Source of the DNA: a bacterium
GTDB taxonomy: Bacteria; Electryoneota; RPQS01
Assembly (NCBI GenBank): GCA_018812265.1
Contig: JAHJDG010000210.1
Coordinates: forward strand, 1 to 44,250
Length of the DNA stretch: 44,250 nucleotides
Direction: 5' to 3'
The stretch's first letter is position 1; the number at the start of each line of letters is the position of its first letter. The notes under the pieces were generated by a model. The model worked only from the letters and a program-made list of their open reading frames with translations, was not told the DNA's origin and searched no databases. A program made the translations under genes and the position numbers. Below, one piece after another: positions 16,948-25,255 of the stretch.

Positions 16948-19482
16948 ATGACCCGAAACAACGTCACCCGCGTAGCGATCACGGCATTCGGCACATTGTT
17001 GCTGAGCTATCTGCTGGTGTATTGGGTCATAGAGCTAAGCGAATTCCACACCTCTCTGCATCGCGGCTATCACGATAGCCAGTTATCGCAAGTATCGAGC
17101 AGTCCGAGAACTGTCATTTTTCATACTGTGGCTCGGAGCGATTTCGACGGGGAGCCGTATCCCCTTGCGGGAGACACAGTAGTCGCCATCAACGATACCG
17201 CTATCGCAAAATGGCGAGATCAGACCGTGTTCGCTTACACTTTCGTTTTTGATTGTCCGGTGGATCAGAAAGTGCCCGTGAATTTCGTGCACTGCGGCGA
17301 CACTCTGCGAAATTCTTTTGTCATGCACGCGCAGCCCTGGCTGTTACAAATGGGAGGGTTGGGTCTGTGGGAGCTACTGCGTGCACTGATAACGATTGCC
17401 GCTCTTGGAGTTGGTCTCTGGGCCTTACGCAGCCGCCAAAGCGGAAGTGGAGTGTTGCCGGTGTTTGTCCTGTACTCCTTCGCGCTGGCCGTGGGAACGA
17501 CCTTTTACCACTACTTCCCCGCGTCCTATGCTGAATTCACGGTTCCCGGTTGGAAAATTGTCAGCCGAATATTCTTTCTTTTCGAGCGTCTCGGGAGTGG
17601 ATTCTGGTTGCATCTGGTGTGTATCTATCCCAGACCGCTCGAAGCCGTTCGGCGCCATCCTGTCTTAACTCTTTCGCTTTGCTATTTGCCCAGTGTTCTG
17701 ATTATTTTTCTCTGGTTGAATTACTATATGAATGGCTTACTCATGCCATCACTGGCGGATTATTTCCTCGTGTACCCCATCAATGCGCTCGTCAGACCTT
17801 TACCTGAATTGGCGTCATTGGGCATACTGTTCTACCGCTACCGAACAAGTGCGAACCGTCTTGAATCCCGTCAGCTACGCTTGATCACGTGGGCGGTGGG
17901 TACCGGCATTTTGGTGATGAATGGCATTGGTGTTCTTAGGTGGTTCTTTCCCGTCTGGCACTTCGCGAGCCTCTATCGAGGACTGACGCTCATCACGGTG
18001 GAGTTTGTTGCTATCTTGCTGGCGCCACTCGCTTTTGCTTACGCCTTTCGCAGATACCGGTTGATGGATGTCGAAGGAAAGCTCAAGCGCGCCACACGTT
18101 ATGCAATGTTGATGGGTCTACTTGTAGCAGCTTTGATTGGAATGACCTACGGCTTCAGTGAACTTGTGCTTGTCTATATGGGAATTACATCACGCACGCC
18201 GAGTATGGTACTCGCACTTGTCCTTGCCCTGGGAGTTGTCCCCGCTCAAAGGCAACTCAGCCACGTTCTGGAACGGAGATTTTTCCCTGAGCGAGTTAAG
18301 CTTCGGCAGATGTTGAGTGGATTTCTGCAGCGGGCTTCTTCGCTGCCGGACAAACAGACTTTCTGGCGCGAGTTGGAAGAGCGACTTAAGGACGGACTGA
18401 AGGTGGAGGCCGTTTATCCCATTTTGCTCGATAAGACGTCGGAGCCGTTCACACACGACAGTCCGCTACTCCGCCGTCTTGCACTCAACGCACGACCTCT
18501 ACCAGTGGATGAAGCATTCGCGAGCGGATTTGTCGAAATCAGCGAGTCGGAAAAAACATGGATGCAGAAGCATCAGGTTGGGATGCTCGTGCCTTTGGCA
18601 AGGCGTGGCGAATTAATAGGATTGTTAGCGATCGGGGTTCGTACTGATCAAGAAGATTATAATACGGAAGAACTTCAGATTCTGGCATCTCTCTCGCCAC
18701 AAATTGCTTTGGCCAATGAGAACTTGCATCTGCTGGAAGAGAACATCGGCAAGAAGCGGCTTGAAGAAGAGCTTGCTTCCGCGCGGAAGACGCAAGAAGG
18801 GTTTCTGCCTAAGCTTATTCCGGAAACAGCAGGTTTGGAAGTTGCTGCAACGTGCCACTTTTGTTGGGAAGTAGCCGGAGACTACTACGACGTAATCCCT
18901 CTCCCTGGCCAAAAGACCGCTCTGGCGATTGCCGACGTTTCAGGCAAGGGCGCGGCGGCTGCGCTTTTGATGGCCAGCCTGCAGGCTTCGCTACGTACTG
19001 CGTTGCGCATGAGTCCTCGTCTGGATACTGTAGTAGCGGGCATCAATGATCTGATTCACCAGAACACTTCGCCCGAACAGTATATCACGTTCTTCGTTGC
19101 CGTCTTCGATCCAGCTATGCGGACGCTTTCCTATGTAAATGCAGGCCACAACGCTCCGATCCTGCTGCGCGCGGACGCTCTCGTTGAGCTGTTGGAGAAG
19201 GGCGGGCCAATCCTTGGTTGTCTGCCCGACATAGGCTACGTGCAGGAGTCCATCCAACTGAATTGCGGAGATTTGTTATTGCTTTACACGGATGGAGCAA
19301 GCGAAGCCATGGATAATAAGGACGAGGAATTCGGCGAGGAGAGAATTCTACAATGTCTCGCAAACGGAAAGACATGCCATGCTCACGAGTTACTCAAACG
19401 ACTCGAAACGGAGGTCGTAACCCATCACGGCAGCTCGGCGTTCGAGGATGACTTCACGTTGCTTCTCGCCAAGGTAGTCTAA
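16948..19482 (+). CDS. Membrane-anchored SpoIIE-type (PP2C) phosphatase with GAF-like domain
   Basis: The 844-residue protein has one N-terminal membrane segment (about 8-30). A PDZ-like periplasmic stretch (about 60-125, PLAGDTVVAINDTAI) follows, then eight or nine further membrane helices (about 130-435). A cytoplasmic GAF-like domain (about 455-600) and a coiled linker lead to a SpoIIE/RsbU-type PP2C phosphatase (about 630-844). Phosphatase motifs are intact: EVAGDYYDV (D645), IADVSGKGAAAALLMA, YVNAGHNAP, LLLYTDGASEAMD (D782) and DDFTLLLAKV. Relatives dephosphorylate anti-sigma-factor antagonists in partner-switching pathways. No RsbW/RsbV partners are adjacent. The PDZ plus polytopic sensor suggests an envelope signal. 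Lower GC than its neighbours. Confidence 0.85.
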   Translation: MTRNNVTRVAITAFGTLLLSYLLVYWVIELSEFHTSLHRGYHDSQLSQVSSSPRTVIFHTVARSDFDGEPYPLAGDTVVAINDTAIAKWRDQTVFAYTFVFDCPVDQKVPVNFVHCGDTLRNSFVMHAQPWLLQMGGLGLWELLRALITIAALGVGLWALRSRQSGSGVLPVFVLYSFALAVGTTFYHYFPASYAEFTVPGWKIVSRIFFLFERLGSGFWLHLVCIYPRPLEAVRRHPVLTLSLCYLPSVLIIFLWLNYYMNGLLMPSLADYFLVYPINALVRPLPELASLGILFYRYRTSANRLESRQLRLITWAVGTGILVMNGIGVLRWFFPVWHFASLYRGLTLITVEFVAILLAPLAFAYAFRRYRLMDVEGKLKRATRYAMLMGLLVAALIGMTYGFSELVLVYMGITSRTPSMVLALVLALGVVPAQRQLSHVLERRFFPERVKLRQMLSGFLQRASSLPDKQTFWRELEERLKDGLKVEAVYPILLDKTSEPFTHDSPLLRRLALNARPLPVDEAFASGFVEISESEKTWMQKHQVGMLVPLARRGELIGLLAIGVRTDQEDYNTEELQILASLSPQIALANENLHLLEENIGKKRLEEELASARKTQEGFLPKLIPETAGLEVAATCHFCWEVAGDYYDVIPLPGQKTALAIADVSGKGAAAALLMASLQASLRTALRMSPRLDTVVAGINDLIHQNTSPEQYITFFVAVFDPAMRTLSYVNAGHNAPILLRADALVELLEKGGPILGCLPDIGYVQESIQLNCGDLLLLYTDGASEAMDNKDEEFGEERILQCLANGKTCHAHELLKRLETEVVTHHGSSAFEDDFTLLLAKVV

Positions 19483-19593
19483 CAGAATCTGATGGCCGAA
19501 GTCTCGAGGCGACGACAAACGCAAGGTGTGCCATTTAGTCTGACGCCGTACACGTAATCATCAATGTCCAATAAGAAATCCTTCACCCCAATT

Positions 19594-19833
19594 ATGAGAA
19601 TCGCACCCAGCCGCATACGTAGAGTCGTAAGTGCGTTGTTTGCCCTCCTTATAGCAGTAAATATCTGCTTGTCCGCAGAAGACGCCGGCAGATACTTCAG
19701 AATCAAGGTTGTTGATGATCAGACCGGGCGTGGCGTTCCGCTGATACTCGCCGGAGTCTGCCTTTTCGTGGGCGACCGCGATAATCCCGAGACTGAAAAG
19801 ACAATATCCGCGCAATCCACGACTTCAGGATAA
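19594..19833 (+). pseudogene. Chimeric remnant: foreign signal-peptide N-terminus joined to the 13404-type tail
   Basis: The frame (open from ATG 19564; ATG 19594 begins a signal peptide) encodes a secretory leader ending LSAEDAG. Then comes RYFRIKVVDDQTGRGVPL, the usual opening of a large exported protein family in which GVPL is normally followed by VEL or similar. Here it runs instead into ILAGVCLFVGDRD...STTSG, the C-terminus of the membrane protein at 13404. The joint lies at the GVPL(I) codons shared by both parents, which looks like a recombination at short homology. The product would be an 80-90-residue protein with one signal peptide and one hydrophobic tail. It may be translated but is more likely debris. 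Confidence 0.6.
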
Positions 19834-19848
19834 AAGAAGGAGGTCGCT

Positions 19849-20250
19849 GTGGAGAAGCCCACATCTTCTGCTGGCAGGCGAGTTCGAATTATTCGCTGGA
19901 TTGTTCGCATTCTCAGCGGCCTGTTCATTATCTTGTGCCTGCTTTTTTTCGTCGGAGAGGCGTTGATCCCGACGATACTGTTCCCTGCGCCCGATTCCAC
20001 GCCTTTGACGGGCAACGCCATGCTCCAACTGGCATTGTTTGGGCTCTCGCTTTTGGGTTTGGCCTTGGCCTGGAAATGGGAAGCCATTGGAGGATTGATG
20101 GCGTTGGCGGCCTACGTCGCCGTCGGGATCGTCAATCCGAAAGCCTTCATGGCAGTCTTTTTCCTCCCGCTTCTCGCGTTGCTCTTTCTTGCCTGCTGGT
20201 GGATGAGTAGGCGCTGCAATGGGCGAGGGGAGGCTGAGTCACACGGTTGA
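19849..20250 (+). CDS. Small multi-pass membrane protein
   Basis: This 133-residue protein has a basic N-terminus (RRVRIIRWIVR) and four hydrophobic segments (about 18-40, 55-72, 75-95, 98-118), ending in a short charged tail. It starts at a GTG preceded by AAGGAGG. It resembles the short DUF7670-like membrane proteins that are often annotated only as hypothetical. The gene lies directly after the chimeric remnant and 56 bases before the TPR gene, probably in one transcript. No catalytic motif is visible. Confidence 0.65.
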   Translation: MEKPTSSAGRRVRIIRWIVRILSGLFIILCLLFFVGEALIPTILFPAPDSTPLTGNAMLQLALFGLSLLGLALAWKWEAIGGLMALAAYVAVGIVNPKAFMAVFFLPLLALLFLACWWMSRRCNGRGEAESHG

Positions 20251-20306
20251 CAGGAGCAAGGATTCGATTCACGGAAATCATTCACTCAAGGACAAGGAGT
20301 TCATCC

Positions 20307-21296
20307 ATGAACCGCGTTTTCTTGTATGCTGTTGTTGGCGTCGTACTCCTGCGCTCGGCGGCGTCGGCGCAGGAAGGAATCACCGCGGATACCCCGGCGG
20401 ATTCCGCGCAAATCTATCTGCTCAAAGGTCGAGAACAGGCCAATGCGAGAGAATTGGACAATGCGCTGGCATCGTTTGAACGTGCTATCGCGCTCCAACC
20501 GGATTTCGAGGAAGCGTGGCGGGGCAAAGGGGCAGTGTTGTGGATGATGGATAAGCAGGACGAGTCCCTGGCCGCCACGTCAAAGGCCATCGAACTCAAG
20601 CCAGATGATTACAAAGCTTGGCTCAATAAGGGCCGCGCCTATATGCGTAAAGGCGAAAATGAAGAAGCCCTAAAGACGTTTGAAAAGGCTTCCGAACTCC
20701 AACCGGAGAACGAAGACGCGCTCATGGGACGGTTCGCCATGCTGCGCGAACTCCATCGTGCGGACGACATGCTGAAGGTACTCAACCGCCTGATTGAACT
20801 GCAGCCGGATGATCCGATCCGTTGGTTGCGCAAGGCTCTGGAGTCGGCGGAAGTCGGGAAGTCCGACACCGCGCTGGTGGCATTTGACCACCTCGGCGAA
20901 ATGCTTCCCGACAGCGCCTGGGTATGGATCGGCAAGGGACAATGCCTGACGTCAATGGGCAAGCAAGACGACGCATTAAAGGCACTCGACAAAGCCATCA
21001 ACATGGATCCAAATTCTCTGGATGCATGGAATGTCAAAGGAACGGTTCTGGCCAAGCTGGCTCGCTATGATGATGCCCTTGCGGCATATGACAAGGTGCT
21101 CGAAATCGAGCCTTCGTTTGCAGGAGCGGTGTACAACCGCGGTTGCGCATACAGCCTGAAAGGAGACAAAACCAAGGCACTTCTGGAACTGAAGAGGGCT
21201 ATTGAATTGGACGGCACCACTAAGTTTCTGGCACCGAAGGATGAAGATTTCAAGAGCCTGTGGAATGATCCGGAATTCAAGAAACTCACGGAATAG
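20307..21296 (+). CDS. Exported tetratricopeptide-repeat protein
   Basis: The 329-residue product has a cleavable signal peptide (about 1-21, SAASAQEG) and then eight TPR units of 34 residues covering about 30-300. The consensus residues are easily read, for example AWRGKGAVLWMMDKQDESLAATSKAIELKPDD and AWNVKGTVLAKLARYDDALAAYDKVLEIEPS. The C-terminus (KDEDFKSLWNDPEFKKLT) is the typical end of stand-alone TPR proteins. It should be periplasmic and serve as a protein-interaction scaffold. The ATG at 20307 has AAGGAG upstream and starts the signal peptide. An upstream in-frame start at 20247 would bury it. It converges with the regulator gene on the other strand. Confidence 0.82.
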   Translation: MNRVFLYAVVGVVLLRSAASAQEGITADTPADSAQIYLLKGREQANARELDNALASFERAIALQPDFEEAWRGKGAVLWMMDKQDESLAATSKAIELKPDDYKAWLNKGRAYMRKGENEEALKTFEKASELQPENEDALMGRFAMLRELHRADDMLKVLNRLIELQPDDPIRWLRKALESAEVGKSDTALVAFDHLGEMLPDSAWVWIGKGQCLTSMGKQDDALKALDKAINMDPNSLDAWNVKGTVLAKLARYDDALAAYDKVLEIEPSFAGAVYNRGCAYSLKGDKTKALLELKRAIELDGTTKFLAPKDEDFKSLWNDPEFKKLTE

Positions 21297-21453
21297 GAAA
21301 GGGAACACTTCGCAACGGAGTATCCTGCCAAAGCAAAAACGGGCCGCGGGATTGACAGAAACGCAGGTTTTCACCAATCCCCTGTGACCGATTATGGGAC
21401 GGCCTCCAGCCGTCGCCCTGAAACATCCCATTCGGAGAGTGGGGACAAGCAGA

Positions 21454-21503
21454 AGGAGAAATGCAGGCGGGTGCACCGCGATGATGCGCCCGCTTCTTCT
21501 CCT
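21454..21503. terminator. Long imperfect hairpin between convergent genes
   Basis: AGGAGAA (21454-21460) pairs with TTCTCCT (21497-21503), and inside it GCGGGTGCA (21467-21475) pairs with TGCGCCCGC (21485-21493, one G-U). It lies 18 bases beyond the stop of the minus-strand regulator and about 160 bases beyond the TPR gene, a good position for a shared terminator. No long T-run is present on either strand. Confidence 0.55.
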
Positions 21504-21520
21504 CCGAACTCCCGTGCCCG

Positions 21521-22975
21521 TCACTCCCGGTCGGCGTGCATGTTGATCCCGAGGTCGCGCGCCTTTTTCCAGAGCGTGGTGCGGTCAATTTTCAAGAGTC
21601 TTGCCGCCCGCAGCACGTGTCCGCCCGCTGCCGAAAGCGCACTCTCGATGAACATCTTCTCGAAGCTGCGCATGGCGGCTTTGAGCGGCCCGGGAGTCAT
21701 AAGGTCTCCACTATCCGCCTTCGGTTGCGAATACGGTGCCGGAAAACTCGCCGGCCCGGCCACCGGAGTCCAGCCCGGCAGAATGGACTGCGGCGTGACC
21801 GCGCGCGTCAGGAAATTCAGCACTTCAGGGGCAAGGACCGTATTGCTCGTGGCGAGGATCGCGCGCTCGATGGCGTTCTCCAGCTCCCGCACGTTGCCCG
21901 GCCAGTTGTGGCCGAGCAGAATTGCCATCGCGTCGTCGGTAATCGTAAACTCACCCTTACTCAGACGGCCGCCGATCTTGTCGAGGAAGTGCGCGCACAA
22001 GAGCGGAATATCTTCGCGGCGCTCGCGCAGCGGCGGAATCGTAATCGGTACCACGTTCAAGCGATAGTAGAGATCGAGCCGGAATCGCCCCTCCTGAATC
22101 AGCCGTTCGAGGTCGCGGTTGGTGGCGGTAATGATGCGGATGTTGACGGGAATCCGCTTGTTCGAGCCCAGCCGCTCGATCTCGCGATCCTGCAGAACGT
22201 TCAGCAGCTTCACCTGCGTCGAGAACGACAGATCGCCGATCTCATCGAGGAACACCGTTCCGCCGTTGGCCAGCTCGAATTTCCCCATCCGCGAAGTCTT
22301 GGCGTCGGTGTAGGCTCCGCGTTCGTGGCCGAAAAGTTCGCTTTCGAGGAGCGTCTCGGGCAGCGCCGCGCAGTTCACCTTCACGAACTGTTTTGGGGCG
22401 CGCGGGCCTTCGAAGTGCAACGCGCGAGCCACCAGCTCCTTTCCGGTTCCGGTTTCTCCGCGAATCAGCACCGTGCTGTCCACCTCGCAGACTTCGCGGA
22501 TCACGTCGAAGACGCGATGCATCGAGGCGCTGCGTCCGACCAGTCCGCCGAGCTTGTGGTCCCCGCCGAGCCGGCGCTTGAGTTTCTCGACTTCGTTGGT
22601 CAGGTGCAGCTTTGACAGGGCCGAGTCAATCGCGGCGGCGAGCAGCCGCGGATCGCGCGGCTGGGTCAGCACGTTGGCCGCTCCCTTCCGCATGGCCATC
22701 ACCACCAATTCGGTGTCGGCTTCCTCGGTGTACAGAACGACGGGTACGTTGCCGTGACGCTCGCGGATCCTCTCCAGCAGTTCAAGGCTGGAAGATTGTT
22801 CCAGGCCGATGTCGCACAGCACCAGATCCACCGCGTCCTGCTCCATTCGCTCCAAGGCCGCGGCGGGATTCGATTCCGTGAGAACTCGGTAGGAACCCTC
22901 GGAGCGAACCCCTTCGGAGAGAGCCTCGAGCATCGGTCGTTCTTCGTCAATGATCAGCAGTGTGGGTTCGGGCAT
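21521..22975 (-). CDS. NtrC-family sigma54-dependent response regulator
   Basis: The 484-residue activator has three parts. The receiver domain (1-120) has acidic D10/E11, phospho-acceptor D55 (LVLCDIGL) and T83. The AAA+ domain (about 143-375) has Walker A GETGTGKE 173-180, loop GAYTDA 220-225, Walker B VFLDEIGD and arginine-finger region RFRLDLYYRL. A Fis-type helix-turn-helix (about 440-478, AARLLKIDRTTLWKKARDLGI) follows. Two deviations stand out: the invariant receiver lysine is Gln105 (VLTQP instead of the usual LxKP), and the sigma54-contacting loop is GAYTDA rather than GAFTGA, a variant known in the family. The ATG at 22975 is preferred, with GGAG upstream. No sensor kinase is adjacent. 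Targets unknown. Confidence 0.88.
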   Translation of the reverse strand: MPEPTLLIIDEERPMLEALSEGVRSEGSYRVLTESNPAAALERMEQDAVDLVLCDIGLEQSSSLELLERIRERHGNVPVVLYTEEADTELVVMAMRKGAANVLTQPRDPRLLAAAIDSALSKLHLTNEVEKLKRRLGGDHKLGGLVGRSASMHRVFDVIREVCEVDSTVLIRGETGTGKELVARALHFEGPRAPKQFVKVNCAALPETLLESELFGHERGAYTDAKTSRMGKFELANGGTVFLDEIGDLSFSTQVKLLNVLQDREIERLGSNKRIPVNIRIITATNRDLERLIQEGRFRLDLYYRLNVVPITIPPLRERREDIPLLCAHFLDKIGGRLSKGEFTITDDAMAILLGHNWPGNVRELENAIERAILATSNTVLAPEVLNFLTRAVTPQSILPGWTPVAGPASFPAPYSQPKADSGDLMTPGPLKAAMRSFEKMFIESALSAAGGHVLRAARLLKIDRTTLWKKARDLGINMHADRE

Positions 22976-23231
22976 ATAGTAGGTTCTCCGCATTAAATGG
23001 TGAAGGGGTGGAGACCCGGCTCGCCGCTTCTGAGGAAAGTGGAGGCGGCGGGAGGGGGGGGAGCGCTGGCTCGCAACGCTCTTCAGCTTGAGTATCGGCA
23101 GAATCGGGCCGAATCTTGAACTTCCGTTGACGAACTCAAACACCCATCTCCCGTCTGGCAATCAATAGGCAAGAGTCTGTAAATACGGCGGTAGGAACGA
23201 GAGTGCGGACGGCCATTCGGAAAGCGGCAGT

Positions 23232-23260
23232 TTGACTTTAAGGCGGCTCGTGGGTATATT
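23232..23260 (+). promoter_or_regulatory. Sigma70-type promoter for dapA-dapB
   Basis: TTGACT (23232-23237), a 17-base spacer and TATATT (23255-23260) lie in the 416-base gap between the regulator and dapA. The start of transcription would be near 23267, giving a 5' leader of about 125 bases. No known lysine riboswitch core is evident in that leader. The rest of the gap has a purine-rich tract (about 23013-23062) and a 5-bp hairpin (23061-23081). I see no gene there. Confidence 0.75.
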
Positions 23261-23391
23261 GATATGCTCTGTAATGAATCGAGATAGGGTCCCAGCGGAG
23301 CAGCCTTGACCATGCCCTTCGCCATTGCAAATCGCACCTCTTCCATCCCGACCGTTTCCCATCGGCTTCCGTTGAACATCAATTCTGTAGA

Positions 23392-24288
23392 ATGCTTATG
23401 AATCTCTATCAAGGTGTGTGGGTGGCCCTCGTCACCCCGTTCAAGAATGGTCAAGTGGACGAGGCCGCGTTTCAGTCTTTGGTCAGTGATCTGGCCACGC
23501 GCGGAATCGCCGGATTCATTCCCGTCGGTACCACCGGTGAAGCCTCCACATTGAGCGCCGAGGAGCGCCGCCGCGTGATCGAGCTCTGTGTCGAGGCGGC
23601 GGGCGACGTCTCGGTCGTTCCCGGCTGTGGCACCAACGACACCGTAGCCTCTATCCGCAACTGCCGCGAGGCGGCTGATCTCGGCGCGTCGGGGGCGATG
23701 GTGATTACGCCCTACTATAATAAGCCGACTCAGGACGGGCTGCTCGCGCACTTTACCACGGTGGCCAAGAGCACCGAACTGCCGCTTCTCCTCTATAATG
23801 TTCCCTCACGAACGGGCGTGAATCTGCTGCCCGAGACCGTCGAGAAGCTGGCCGATCTGCCCAACGTGGACGGCATCAAGGAAGCCTCCGGCAATCTGGT
23901 TCAGATTGCCGACCTCTGCGCGCGGGTTGAAGGACGGATGAATATACTCTCGGGGGATGATGCTCTTACGCTCCCCGTTCTCGCGGTGGGAGGGGAGGGC
24001 GTGGTTTCAGTGGTCGCCAATCTCGAACCCGAACCGCTGGTCGAGATGGTGGACATCTTCTGGAAGGACAATCCCTATCGTGCGCTCCAGCTTCATCGCC
24101 GGATCACTCCTTTGGCTCAGGCGCTCTTCCTCGAAACCAGTCCCTCGCCCATCAAGTGCGCGCTGTGGATGGACGGAAAGATTCAGAACGAAGTGCGGTT
24201 GCCGCTGGTCACGGTGAAAGCGGAGACTCGCGAGAGGATCGGGCAGGCGGTACGGGAGTATCGCAATGGAGTCATGGGTCATGTCTAA
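23392..24288 (+). CDS. dapA: 4-hydroxy-tetrahydrodipicolinate synthase
   Basis: This 298-residue TIM-barrel enzyme condenses pyruvate with aspartate semialdehyde, the first committed step to diaminopimelate and lysine. Diagnostic motifs are GTTGEASTL (46-54), YYNKPTQDGLLAHF, the catalytic tyrosine in LLLYNVPSRTG (Y135) and the Schiff-base lysine in GIKEASGN (K163). Length is normal. The start is either ATG 23392 or ATG 23398; neither has a clear Shine-Dalgarno site. The 3' end overlaps dapB by 8 bases, so both are made from one message. Products feed cell-wall synthesis together with alr further along. Confidence 0.95.
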   Translation: MLMNLYQGVWVALVTPFKNGQVDEAAFQSLVSDLATRGIAGFIPVGTTGEASTLSAEERRRVIELCVEAAGDVSVVPGCGTNDTVASIRNCREAADLGASGAMVITPYYNKPTQDGLLAHFTTVAKSTELPLLLYNVPSRTGVNLLPETVEKLADLPNVDGIKEASGNLVQIADLCARVEGRMNILSGDDALTLPVLAVGGEGVVSVVANLEPEPLVEMVDIFWKDNPYRALQLHRRITPLAQALFLETSPSPIKCALWMDGKIQNEVRLPLVTVKAETRERIGQAVREYRNGVMGHV

Positions 24289-24994
24289 ACCGGCGATCGC
24301 GGCTCTGTTCGGAGCGGCCGGGCGGATGGGCCGCGAGATTCTGAAACAGGCTTGGCGGCACGATGAGTTGCTCATCGCCTACGGATACGACGTGCAGAAC
24401 GTGGGCGACGTCGTTGAGACGATTACCGTCGAGAAGCCGCCCGCCAAGCTTCCCGGCGATGTGAAAATCGTGATGGACTTCTCCGCCGCCGAGGCCGTGC
24501 TGCAGAATCTCGAACGGGCCTTGGAGGCGGGCGTGCCGTATCTGTGTGGTGTGACCGGGCTGCCCGAGGCGACGGGGAACGAGCTGCGCGCGTCGGCCAA
24601 CGAAATTCCCGTGTTCCATTCGCCCAACATGTCTCCGGGAATGAATGTGATGTTCCGCCTCGCGGCTTACGCGGCCAAGCGGCTGCCTGGCTACGAGCGG
24701 CACATCTTCGAACTTCATCACACGCAGAAAAAGGACTCGCCCTCGGGCACCGCGCTGCATCTTTCGCGGGCGGTCGAGGAGGAGACGGGTGAGGAGACGA
24801 CCATCACCGCTCTGCGCATGGGAGACGTTCCCGGCGAGCACCGCTTTCTGCTCGGCGGCCCCGGCGAACGGCTGGAGATCATCCACCGCGCCGATTCCCG
24901 CGCCGTCTTCGCCATCGGCGCTCTCCGTGCAGCCGTCTGGCTTGTCAAACGCCCCCCCGGATTCTACAAGATGGGCGACGTGCTGGAAGGATAG
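24281..24994 (+). CDS. dapB: 4-hydroxy-tetrahydrodipicolinate reductase
   Basis: This 237-residue NAD(P)H-dependent reductase follows DapA in the diaminopimelate pathway. It shows the nucleotide-binding GAAGRMGREI (11-20), the GVTGLPE loop, SPNMSPGMNV and the catalytic/substrate-binding ELHHTQKKDSPSGTAL (H146, H147, K150). It is shorter than the E. coli enzyme (273 aa), mainly in the N-terminal Rossmann half, as in several thermophile and FCB homologues. ATG 24281 overlaps the dapA stop by 8 bases and begins at the usual point of the domain. ATG 24266 would add MESWV. Confidence 0.93.
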   Translation: MSKPAIAALFGAAGRMGREILKQAWRHDELLIAYGYDVQNVGDVVETITVEKPPAKLPGDVKIVMDFSAAEAVLQNLERALEAGVPYLCGVTGLPEATGNELRASANEIPVFHSPNMSPGMNVMFRLAAYAAKRLPGYERHIFELHHTQKKDSPSGTALHLSRAVEEETGEETTITALRMGDVPGEHRFLLGGPGERLEIIHRADSRAVFAIGALRAAVWLVKRPPGFYKMGDVLEG

Positions 24995-25118
24995 CAGGAA
25001 ACGATGAGCGATGAACGATGAGCGATGAAAGCGTAGCCGCGCACAGCCGTGTGTCTCATTTGATATTCAGAGAACTCCTCTTCTTGTCATTCTGAACGGT
25101 CTTTCCTTTTGTCATTCT

Positions 25119-25151
25119 GTCATCCTGAACGAAGTGAAGGATCTCAGCCCC
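25119..25151 (+). repeat. Dispersed GTCAT(T/C)CTGAACG repeat, copy A with two partial copies
   Basis: The 33-base unit reads GTCATCCTGAACGAAGTGAA and continues with GGATCTCAGC. Two truncated starts of the same unit lie just before it (25084-25099 and 25109-25119). Further full copies are at 26238-26270 and, inverted, 26601-26632. This is a short dispersed repeat seen in many environmental genomes. The rest of the 260-base gap after dapB contains a tandem GATGAGCGATGAAC-like stretch (25003-25029) and a CGCACAGCCGTG motif that recurs at 36886. Confidence 0.7.
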
Positions 25152-25255
25152 CCTGTTCTGTTCGAACCGTTATTTGTCAAATGCAAATATTACCCCATCG
25201 GGATCAGGCTCTCCTGAATATGTTAATCTATAGATGCGACATGTTAAGGTGAAAA

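Noticed and set aside
23260-23391. Lysine riboswitch before dapA
   Set aside because: The roughly 125-base leader is too short for the five-helix lysine aptamer plus expression platform, and no core motifs are seen.
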